Program-made: the position numbers and the translations under genes
In this document: positions 16,861 to 28,800 of the stretch, one piece after another
How the letters are laid out: each line of letters opens with the position of its first letter
Numbering within the stretch: the stretch's first letter is position 1
The notes under the pieces: generated by a model
The model's input: only the letters and a program-made list of their open reading frames with translations
Told to the model about the DNA's origin: nothing
Databases searched by the model: none
Source of the DNA: Alphaproteobacteria bacterium
GTDB taxonomy: Bacteria > Pseudomonadota > Alphaproteobacteria > Rhodospirillales > 2-02-FULL-58-16
Reading direction: 5' to 3'
Assembly (NCBI GenBank): GCA_024278615.1
Contig: JAJRSS010000260.1
Span: forward strand, 1-37,608
DNA: 37,608 bases

Positions 16861-19800
16861 GTGGCCACGCGGTCCGGAAAACACTCTTTATTGAACAACC
16901 GCTGGGTCCGGTTGCCCGCGGTGGTGCTTCTTGCCGCCCTGGTCGCTCTTCCTTCCTCTGCCCGCAAGGTTGAATCTCCAACGTCCGAACCGCCCGTCTC
17001 GTCCGGCGTCCTGCTGGCCAATGACGAGATGCAGCAACAAGAAAGCATGCAGGGCGACAGCAACCAGAATATGGATGCGCGGAAGCGGGAGGAAGAGCGC
17101 CGGGCCATGCAATTACGCATGCAGGAGGCCGAGGACTGGCGTCGGTCGGCGGTGGCGCGCTCCCAGAAAATGTTGAATCGCGCCGGCATCGTTTCGTCCG
17201 AAGGAGAACAAGAAAGCGAAGACCTGAGTTTTACCCGGACCATTGATTTTTCGACTCTCCGCGCCGCGACATCCAGGCTGGGTGCCCTCATCAAGGGCGG
17301 GTCCACGGGGACGGCCGTTACCACCGGCGGGCAAAGTGGCCCGGCGGTTGTTTTATGGCCCGACGATACCGGCCTGGCGTCCCTGCCTGGCCCTCCCGGG
17401 CTCGCCGTCAGCGGTGACGACGGATCGATCCTTATCACCATCGATACCGGCACCGGTATTGCCATCGATGGCGATGGGGAAGACGGCGGCGGCGAAGATG
17501 GCGGTGGGGGAACCGCAGTTTCCACCGGCCCGGACGGGCCGGCGGTCGCCACGGGCGAAGACGATACGGGCTATGGCACGTCCCGCGAACGTGGCAAGGA
17601 CGTGGGCGGCACGGTCACGCGCGGAAGCGGCGGGGAAGAGGAGGAAGAAGAAGACGACGGCGATGACCCCCGCGATGTACAGCCTCCCGAAGATGAACTG
17701 GTCGACCACCAGCCGGTCGCCCGGCCCGACCTTCGCGTCATTCAACAGGGCGGCTCGGTGTCCATCCATGTTATTTCCAACGACACGTTCGAGGACGGCT
17801 TCCAGAAAGTGATGTTGGTCGGCTATCCCCGACAAGGCACCGCCACGCAGATGGGGCCTCAATTCTTTTTCTATCGGCCGCGCCCTCTGTTCACCGGCAC
17901 CGATCGTTTTTCCTATATTCTTTACGACCTTGACGGCGACACCGATGTCGCCACCGTCACCATCGAGGTGGGTAAGGAACCGGACGTGGACCACCCGGTT
18001 ATCGCCCGGCCTGACTCGGCGGCGGCCAAATACAACACCCCCATCACGATTACGGTGATCGGCAACGACGAGGCCGAAGACGGTATAGGCTCGGTTAGCG
18101 TCATTGGCGGGCCGGGGGGAAGATTGCGGCCGGTCGGGCTGGGCAGCTTTGTTTACACGCCGCCGAAGAACTTCTTCGGAAGCGATATTTTCGCCTACAG
18201 GCTGAAGGATACCGACGACGACAGCGATACGGCGATGGTTTCCATATCCATCGGCCGGCCGCCGAAACCGAAACCAAAACCGCCACCGCCGAATATGTTT
18301 GGCGCCTGTCTCAATGAAGTGCGCCGCATGGGCCTTGATCCCGACGCCGTCCTGGCCCAGGCTCGTGGCGACGAAGCGGTGGACACGGCCTACGATCAGG
18401 CCTTTGGCGAACTGGCGCCGAGAGATCCGTCCGCCGATGCCGTGGCCGACGCCCAATACCGGCTGTCCAAGTCTCTGGTCAACGCCAAGACGGCCGACGC
18501 CTACGACGCAGCGGCAATGGAATTCCAGGATGCCCAAAACGGCCGGCGCATCATCATGGACACGCTTCTTGAAGAGCCGGTCAAGACCTTCGAAAGGCTG
18601 GTCGACGCGGCACCCCTGTCGCCGGACGGCTTGGCCGTGCATCCCTTGCTCGACAAATCGGATGTTCCGGCGGCGTTGCGCCTGTTGCAGGCGGTGCGGA
18701 CGCCGGAAATCAGGCGTCAAATCAAGAAAACCGGCGCCATTCTGAAAAAGGCATCTTCCGCCAAAGCGATTCCGGTGGAAATATCGCGGCGGATTGATGA
18801 CATCTACCTGACCATTATCAACCCGGACCCCAAAAACGTCCGTTCGTTCAGGGTTCTGACGCCGGAACAAAGCGGCGTCGCCCGACAGCTTGTCAGCCGG
18901 GTGGCGCAATCGCTTCCGTTGGCGGACAAATTGATCGGCCGCGCCGCCAAGATTGGTGGCAAGGAGTCCCCGGAACGGGTTTTCAGCGCCATGGCCCAGG
19001 TCTTCCTGGCCGAAGTCACTGGCAAGGATGCCTTGATGGCATCCCGCGCCATCAAGGTTCCCGCCTTTCTCAATAGTGTCGGAATCAAACGTCAGGGCAA
19101 GGATATCTTCAAGGAAATCGCCCTCGACAAGGATGTCGATATCGTCGAAATGCGGCGAATCGAACCCCTTGACCGAAAGCGAATGGCACTCCACCGGAAC
19201 CGCATCGAGGCGGCCAAGCGCCTCCGCGGCGATGCCCACATTGCTGCCCTGCGCTCGGCGTTCGCGCCCAGGGACGAGCGGTTGGCCGTCGATGCCTCCG
19301 TCGCCGCCGGCGCTCTTGAACAGGTAGCCTACCGCTTGAAACTGCCGATGGAGACCCGCGTCGCCGCCGTGCAATTCCCCATTCTCAGGAACGCCCTGAT
19401 CAGGATGCGCGGCAAGGCGGCGGAAGTTTACAAAAGCGGCAAGCTTGACCGCTCAAGCTTTTCCAAGCTGCGGGCCGATATGACGGCGCTGGACAAGGAT
19501 GTCCGCGTGCAACAGGCCGTCCTCGACGGCGCCGCCGCTGCCCATCCCTCCCTGGCCGCGGCGGTCCGGCGCTACCTGGACGCGGACAAGGCCTCCCGGG
19601 CCCGCCAGGCACGGCTGAGGGACGACCCGGCCTACGCGGAAACGGTCAATAAAGCCTCAACGTCGAACCGCGCGAAATATGTGCGTGAATTGCAGACGAC
19701 GGCGGCCAGGATCGGCGCCCTGCCGGGGCCGCAGCCGGCCCAGAGGCTAACGGGCCTGGACCAGATACAGTACAAGGGCGGGAACATTGCCCGCCGCGTC

Positions 19801-22800
19801 TCCGCCCCCGGTTCAAATGAAGCTCGCCTGCCCAATACCACGGCGGCTTCGAAGAAAGCGGTCAAGACCCTGTTCAAGCCCATCCTCGCCCCCCTTCCCC
19901 GGCGGAAAGGGTACCAGCAACCCGCCATTTCCACCGAAGGCCGCAAGCGTCTGGTCGAATGGGGCTACCAGCCGACGGCGGCGGAAAGCGCCGAACGGGG
20001 CTGGAAAGACGCCAAGAACAAGTCGCGCGCCGCGACGGCTTCCGGCGCGCCGAAACCGCTCAAGCTGCCGCCCGACCTTCTTCAGCAAATGCGCTATTCC
20101 GGGCGTGTGCCGGACATGAAAGACTCCCTTGATCCCAAGCGCCGCTACGCCCGCATGGCGGCAAGCGCCAGGTCCGAAGCGGCCTCCGATGCCCGGCGGT
20201 TTATTGCCCCCGGCAAGAAAGCCGCCCGGGATACAGGCAGCGTTCGTTCCAAGGGTTACTCCAGTGGCCGCCCCATCAGCCGGTCGGACGTCAACAAAGT
20301 TGAATTCATGGAAAGGAGGCTTCGTGAGCGTTTGAATAACTCCGGCGAGGTCACGAATTACGTCAACGCGGGCGATGCGGCGCTGATCGCCCGCGGGCGG
20401 TCAAGCCGTTCGGCGCTTCCCGCCCGCGGCGCCGGAATCGAGTCCGCCCTGGAACGGCGCCTGGTCGGCGATGGCTGGTCGGCCTCACAGGGCAGCCAAA
20501 GCAAGCGCGACGATCAAGCGGTGCGCCAATCCAATGCCTACGGCATGGTTCATCGCCGCGAGGATTTGAACGATCCCGAATATTATAAGGAGCTGGCCCG
20601 CTCGCGCTTAGGCGGTCTCGGTTGGGTGCACGAATTCAAGGATCTCGACGAACTTCGCGACTTCGCCCAGTCGCGGCTTGGCGGCTGGGGGCGCGCCTAT
20701 ACCTGCCTCGACCTGCTGCGCCAGGGCATGTCAATGGAACGGATCGAGGCCATTTACGGTTCCGCCGCCGCCTACGGCAAGCGGCAGTTCGAAAGCGACG
20801 CGGACTACGAAGCGCGCCTTTTGGAAACCTATCCGGACGAATATAGGCGTGGACTCGACGGTTCCCTTCGCCGCCTTTCCAACGCCGAAATCACCGGCAT
20901 CCGGCGCCAGCGATTGCTGGAGACCGGCAACTACCTGATCGATCCCCGCAGCGGGAACCTCGTTCGGCGCGGCACCAAAGCGGCCGGGCAAATCCTCACC
21001 AACTACGACAGCCAGTTTCCCGATGGCGTTTCCCTTGAATTGGATAATGGCCGCAGGGCGACGGTAAGCGTGGATGGACGGGGCAGCCTTCGCGATAACA
21101 TCGAAGACGCCCTGGCGGCCAAGGGGTATTACCGCGATGAAAAAGGCGACTGGGTCGATGCCGACGGCAACGTGGTGTTAAGCGCCGCCCGCCTGGAAGA
21201 ATACGACAACCGCTACAATAATGCGATTAACCAGCGCACACCGGGCCTGTCCGACCTGCTGTCCTACCGGTCCGATGACGCCCGTCCGGTAGGCACCCGC
21301 CCGCCACCGCCAATCGGCGAACAGCTTGACAATCTGGAAAAGGATTTGCTCGATAAATTCGGCTTCGAGATAACCGATCTCAAGCTGGGACGGGCGCGAA
21401 TCGGCCGGCTTGAAGTGCGCCCCGGCGAAACCGTCGCCGATGCCGTTCGCCGGGCTCTTGCCGCGGACGACCGTTTTATGTTCGATGAGTTCGGCGACCT
21501 GATCGACCGCAAGACGGGCAAGCGTGTGATCGCCGCCAACGATCTCGAAAAAATCGATCGGCGCTACCGCCAGCGTGCCGCCGACGCCATTTTCGGTAAG
21601 TATTTCGGCGGCATCAACGATCAGGTGCGCTGGATGGCGGAAAACGGAACGGTCAGCCAACAAATCCGGGCCCGGCAAATCCTTGCCGATTTACAGACCC
21701 GCGCCGCCCGCCTTGGCCAGATTAACGATACCCGGCAAACCATCAGCGAACAAATGGATGCCATCCGGCTCGACCCCGCGTTGTCGAAAGACGAACGCAG
21801 TCTGCGCCTGGCCAAGTTGCAACAGCAATTGAACGGCATCGACAAACAACGGCGGGATGTTGAAAGCGACCTCATCGAACGCACCCGGGTGGCGAACACA
21901 TCGGCGCAATCGACTTTCGAGAATTCCCTTGGTTTCGGCGAGAAGGACGCGTTGCGCCTGAACCGGCAAGCGAACGAAATCGCCGACGATATCCGCGGCA
22001 TCAACGACCGCCTCGCGGGCTATCTGTTGCCCTTCGAGCGTGCGCAGTTGGAACGTCGCCGCGACCGGTTACAGGCTGACCTGTTGAAAACCAGCCGCAA
22101 GTTCGATGAGGAATTGAATAAGCTCAAGGACCCGCGCCGCGTCGGCTCATTCGCGAAACCCATCAACCTGCGCGAATTCGATATTGACAACAGCACTGTC
22201 CTCGACGCCGGCGAGGCGCGCAAACGCGCCAGTGACGTTGGCTTCCTTGATGATGGCCGGGCCGTCTACCTGGATGCCGAGGGCAATGTTTTCAAGGATC
22301 CCTCGGGAAACCCGATCATCGTCAGCAGCCGGCAAGGCCAGCGTGACCGGGCCCGCATGGTGGAACAACTGTCGGACGCCCGGTCGAAGCTGCCGATTCG
22401 CCAGAAAAAGTACAACCAGGCGATTGACCGGCTGAATTCCTTGAATCAGCAATATGCCAAGCTGAGCAAACGGCAACTCAAGGGGACACAGGGACAAATC
22501 CTGCGGCGCCGGATCACCGAGGCTTATGACAAGGCGACCCGCTACGCCAATGAAATAAACAGCGTCGTAAACCGCATCGACCTTCTGGACGATGCAACCC
22601 GGGATCGTATCGAGCGGCGCTCAAATGAGATCGTTCAGGAAAGAATCGACAAACTAGCCGACTACTATTCCGGCCGCCGTTCCATCACTTACGTTGACAA
22701 GGATGGCGTCGAGAAAACCTACACCAGCCCGAAACAGAGAAAGTACCAGGACGCCCTGGAGCGCCAGCGGCAACTGGAACTGGCCCTAAAAAATGAAAAA

Positions 22801-25800
22801 GCCAGAAAGCGCGAAGAAACCCGGCGCCGCAAGGAAGAACAGGACATCGCCCGGGCCAAGGCCGATAAGGAAAGCGCCGAACGCGAGACCAGGAAGCGGG
22901 TGCGCCAGCAGTTGGCGCAAAATCAACGCGAACGCACCAGCGACTTCAAAAAGGCGGAGAACCAGTATCAATCGGCACGGGAACGCGAGGCCCAGGCCCT
23001 GTCGCGCCGTGACGAGTTGGAATCGCTACTGACGAGCCCGCGCGGCAACACCAAGGAAAACCGGGACGCTTATGCCAAGGCGCAGGTGGAATTGGCCGGC
23101 GCCCGCCAGGAAGTCCTGGAGCAGCAACGCAAAACGGCGTTGCGCCAAGCCATCGCCGCCAGTGGAGACCCGGCCTTCGAGGCGCGCCTGAATGCCCAAA
23201 GCGCCAAGATCGAAGAGTCACGGAAATCATTTTCCCAGGCCCGCGAGGCCATGGCCGCCGCCGAAGCGAACTATCAGGCGGTGAAAGAACGTGTCGATGC
23301 CGGGGAACTCCACCCATCTTCCTTGGTCAACCTGGAGTTGGCGCGTGAAGCGCTTGCGGATGTGTTCAATGATGCCGCCGGGGACCTCTACCGCAAACAG
23401 GCGATTTATGATGGGCTTGTGGAAACCGCCCTCTATGGCGGCGCGACTCCGGAATATAACCGCTCCCGCCTTGATGATTTGGAACAACGCGTCAGCGCCG
23501 CCGGCCGTTCCGCCCGTGAAGCCCTGACGGAAGAAGAGTTCAGGGAATTCGACAAGCGGACCAAGCTGGCTGAATACCACGAAGCCGTCGGCGCCGCGCG
23601 CGCCAAGGCCGATGGGCTGCGATTGCTGGTCGCCCGTCAGCGCGGTGGCGCAAAACTGTCGCCAAAGGAGATGGCCCAGTTGGATATCGGCCTTACCCGC
23701 GAAGAACGCAACCTGCTTATCGGCGACCGGCAGCGGCAAAATCTGGAGGAGGCGCTCAGGGAAGGCGAAGATTTGGGCGGCCTGGTTTTCGAACGCTCCA
23801 TGGCCGAACAATACATGTTGTCGGCGGACGGCCGTGGCGGCGGCAGCCCCCTTTACACCGTTGGCGAAAGTGGGGGATCCGCCTTCCTCGAAAGCTTCTC
23901 CCAGGCCGAGGTGCTGAATGGGCGCGTCAAGGAGCTTGAGGGCCTGACGGCGAGCCGCCAGGAGGACCTTGATGCGGCGCGGGCGGCTTACGAGGCGGAC
24001 AACAGTGACTACAACCGCACCCAGCTTTACTACGCCGAACGTCTTGTCGATTCGGCGGAGAACCGGCTTCGCAAGGCAAAAGGAGATGAACGCCTGTTCG
24101 CGGTTCAACAAAAAACCCGCGCCGACGATATCGAACGCGAAATCGGTTTCGGTGACCGCGCCATTGTCAAGGCCCGCGCCGAAGCGGCGGAAAACCAGCG
24201 CCAAAGACAGGTCGATGCCGACCGCCGCGCATCCCTGCGCGATACCTATATGCGGGGCGTGAAGGATATCGCGGACCTCCAGGCGGCTCACTTGGAACGA
24301 AAGGAAAAGACCGAACGCCGGATGGGCGAGTTGGAAGGGAACCTGACCGCTCTGGAACGGGAACGTCAGCACTATCTCCAAGGGGTTGATACCGGAACCT
24401 TCACGGAAGAGTTCGCCAAAAAGAACATCAGCGCCATCGACAGGAAAATCAGCAGTACGCGTGAAGTCATCACTTATCTGCGCGATACACGCCTGCCGGG
24501 AAACGACAGGACCCTGGCGCAGGATGTTCAGAACATATTCGAGACCCTGCCAAAACCGCACGAATTCGACCGGGCCATCGCCGCCCAGGAGCGCCGCGAC
24601 CGCACCGCCGAATCCCTGATTGCCACCCAGGAATACCGGCAATACCAGCAGGCCAGCCAGTCCCAGATGCAAACCATGCAAGAGCGTGTATCGGACCTGG
24701 AAACCGCCCTGGGCGTGGCTCGGCAAGCCGAAGACGCTGAGGCCATCAATCGCATCGAGGGCGACCTGATCGACGCCAAGACCGCTTTCAACGACCAGTC
24801 CTATTTCAATGAAGACCGCGAACGCCGCCTACGCTGGGACCTCCATAGGGTTCTCCGGGAAAACAGGGAAGCAGGCATCGGTCCCGGCAGCGAAAACGAG
24901 GTCGAAGCGGCCATCCGCGACGCCGGGGGAAATCCCGATGTGCTGTTCGCGGCGGATGCGGCGCGCATTTCGCATTACCGCAATTCCGGCAACCGCATGG
25001 TCGACGGCGCCATCGCCAATGATCTCGGCGCACCGAACCAGACCATGGCCGAAGCCTTTTCCGAGGAAATGATCGGCAAGGATCCGCTGGCGACGGCATT
25101 GGCGTTCGTGCCGGGGGCGACGACCGCGGCGAATTACCTCGGATACGATACCTCCGGGGCGGGGCGGCTGGCCCTCCTAAGGGATCCGGCGTGGCTCGCC
25201 AAAGCGACGGCCGGCTCCTTTATCGGCGCCGGCGAGCACGCCGGCACCATCGTCAAGGGCGCGGCTGAACTTGTATACGAGGTCGGCGATACCGTCGCCG
25301 AAGCGGTAACGGCCAATTTCCTCGACAAGGACTACCTGGGCGTCGGCACCGAAAACCTGGACGCCATCAATCGCATCTATGATGCCCGCGACCGGTTCAC
25401 GCTCTCCAACCTGTCAAACCTGGCCGGACGCATGACGGATAGCTATTTCGACAAGCTCCGGCGCTCGAAGGACCTGGAATGGGAGGTCGCCAAGGACGGC
25501 GGCGCGCTGGGCCTTGAGATCGGGCTGTTTTTTACCGGCGCCGGACCGGTGAACACCTTGCGGAACGTCACCGTGGCCGGGACCCGTTACGCCGGCCGGG
25601 CCTCCAAGGGTCTTCGCGCCCTCGCCGCCACCCGCGAGGCCCTCGACGCGACCTCGCGTACGGCCCGGGCTCTTCGCCTGGCGGCCAGCACGACCGACAA
25701 GGTGGGTGATGTTCTGCGCGGCACCAACCGGGTTTTCAGAAAATACAGCCAAGCCGTCAACCGGGCAAACGACGGCCTGTGGCGGCAGATCGACAAAGTG

Positions 25801-28800
25801 ACGCCTGACTTTGTTTACAACGGGCGCGCCCTCAGTGACCGCGAATACGACCTGCTGTCCCGCGTCGGGGGGCAACTGGCCGCCGCCGAAGAGATGACCA
25901 AACGCGGCCTTGCCGGCCGGGGCGCCAGAGCCAGCGGCCTTTTGGATCAGGCCGCCGACCTGCGGCGGCAGGCGTTCCATACCGTCGACACCAACCCGCG
26001 CATTGCCGGCGTCATCGATGAACTCAACCAGACGCGTAAGCTCGTGGGCGCCCAGCGCAACCTTCGCACCCTGGAACAGGCGGCGAAAGCCATCCAGGGT
26101 TCGGCCCGCGTATCCCCGCGAGTCCTGGCTGGGGGCGGCCAGCGGGTGGCGTCGGCGGCCGAGCGATTGCGCAATATCCGTGCCCTGGGGCGAGGCGCCG
26201 CGAGACCCGTACCCCGAACGGCGCCAACCCCGGCTTCCCGTCCGCCGGCCCTTTCGGCGACGCCCGGCGATACCCTGACTCCGGGAATAGCACGGGCGCG
26301 GACCGAAACGGTCATGGCGCGTGTCGCCGATGGGCTCGACAATCTGGCGGTTCCGGCCGGCATGACCTCGCGCCAGGCCACCAATCGTCTTGGACGGACA
26401 TTGGCGCGCAACGGCGTCGACGGCGATACGGTCAGCCGCGCCGCCGAAACGGCCCTGGCCCGGGTCGACAACCGCCGCCGTAACCTGGCCGGCCTGCAAC
26501 GGGACATCCGGCGGTCGGCGGAGCGCGCCGGTGTCGATACCGCCGACAACACGGCCCTGGGTCAGGCGTTGCAACGCAACCGCGAACGGCTCGAGGCCCT
26601 CAACCGGCAGGCCAGCATGCTCCGGGGTTTGCGGGATAATCCGGCGGCGGGCAGCACCCGGGTTCCCGATGCACCTGGCGACGGTCGAACGCTACGGTTT
26701 ACGCCCGAGGATCAGGCGACGGCCCGAGCAGTTTCCCGCGGCGAAGCCGCCCTGGCGCCACCCAGCCGGGGAAGCGTGGTCCCCGGACAGCGGTTCCCCG
26801 CCCGGGACGCACCCCTAACCCTGCGCCGCATGGCCGAGCGCCTGCGCAAGGAAGGCGCCGCCGCTTCACAGGTGGCGCGGCTAGAGGAATTGGCGCTTCG
26901 GGCGGAAAGGCGGGTGAAAATTCCGAAGGGCGCCGACTTCCAGGCCACCTTGGCGAAAAATCCCGAGCTTGAACGGCGCATGTTCGCCGGCGGGCGTTTG
27001 GCCGATGACACGGCCGCCGCCGCCGCCGCCCGCGTGGACATCGCCCGGTTCCTCGATGACACGCCAAACTGGGACGGGTTTGCCGCCGCCATGGCGCGCG
27101 ACAACGAAGCCCTTGGCGGCCGGCTGATCGAATTCCGTCAATATGTCTGGGACCGGTTGAAAAAGCGATTCCCCAACATTGAAGGCACCGGCTCGGCCGG
27201 GCACATCACCAACGATCTTGATTTCAGCGTGATGAGTGAATTGCCCGCCGCCGAGCAGATCGCCATCGGCAAGTTCCTGAGAGAGGGAATTCCGATCGGT
27301 CCCGGACGCAACGGGCTTGGCCCCAATTGGGACGACAAGCTCAACATGGCGGCGCTTGCCAATCCCCGCCTGATCCATGCCTATGACCGGCTTCCCACGG
27401 ACGCCGCCCGTCACCGGGTCCGGCGCAATACGTTCGAGCTTGCCGAAGCGGCGGAGTTCGACGAACTCCGCCATACCATGCCGCCCGATGCGTTTAAGCG
27501 GCTAACCCGTCAAATGGGTGTCGACGCCGACGCCGTTATTTCCAGAAATCCGCGCCGGCCGCCGGAAGCCATCGACGACCTGCTCCGGGCCCGGGACGAC
27601 GCCATGGCTCGATACCGCGACAGCGGCTTTACCGACGCCAAATCGGCCGAAGACGTGGTACGCCGCCAGATCGAGATCAACCGGCTTGATCCGGAGGCCT
27701 ATTCGACCCCCGGCGCCGTTCTTCAAACGGTGACGTTCAAGGAAGGCCTGGTTCCGTTCCGTGAGCCGCTGATCGCGCGGGCGCGCAATGGCGACATGGT
27801 TGTTTCGGGAATTGTCGGCGGGGGAACCCCTGGCCTGCGGGTCAAGTTTCCCAGCGGACGGCAGTCTCCCTCGTTCAACAATGTCCGGGAACTGCGTGAG
27901 TTCGTCAAAGGCCTGAAGGCCGGTCCGGCCACCATCGCCAATTCCGCCGATCTTCTGGCGGCGCGGCGCCTGTTGAACAACCTCGAACGCGACCTTCTCA
28001 AGCCCGGCCCCACCGAACGGTATCAGTCCATTTTGTCGAATATCGCCAGTTTCGAACACAAGGTTGCCGATGCCGGCAGCGCGCTGGCGACGTTGCGGAA
28101 CTATCAGTCTTCCAAATACGCCAGCCGAGTCCTGAGCGAGGCCGACGGCCTCAACCTGACCGCCGAGAACAAGGCGTTGTTGCAGGAAGTACGGCGCATG
28201 ACCAACAGTTTTTACCGCGATCGCCAGGAGGTCATCCCGAGGATTTTCTCGGCCGAGGCCACCAATCTGCCGCCCGAACGTATCGCCGAGTTATCCCGGG
28301 AAGCCGATCTTCTTCTTCAGCGGATGCGCGAACTGCATGGCGCCATGGCGGCGGCGGCAAGACGCGATGCCCGGCGGGCCTTCGCCCTTGGCGACCCCAA
28401 GGCGGTCATTCGCCACGGTGATGATCCGGCCGGTTTCCTGCGCCAGACCTATGGCCGCAAGGGGGATGCCGCGGCGCGGGCCTACCGCATTGCGCGCGAA
28501 GAACTGGGCGATGAAATCCTCGGCGTCAGCGGCAGCTTTGCCCGCGGCGAGGCGCGCATCTTTTCCTGGCCCGACAGCGTAAAATCCGCCGATGACGCCT
28601 TGCGGATCGACAAGTTGGATCTCGGCCTTACCGCCGAACAGGTAAGCCGGCTGCCGGCGGCCTCGCGCCGGGCCCTCGATATCAAGCGCAGCATGGGCGG
28701 CCGCCTGCCTTCCGACCTGGACATCCCGACATCGGCGACAAACGTGGAGGATTTGATCCGGGCTCAGCGCCGCATTTTCCGCGAGACCGGTATTCAGGTG

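Noticed and set aside
17353-19374. 673-aa minus-strand ORF
   Set aside because: Antisense to the giant ORF, whose sense frame has clear Ig-like domains; shadow ORF.
23227-24726. 499-aa minus-strand ORF inside the giant gene
   Set aside because: Antisense shadow of the coiled-coil frame; no start context or domain.
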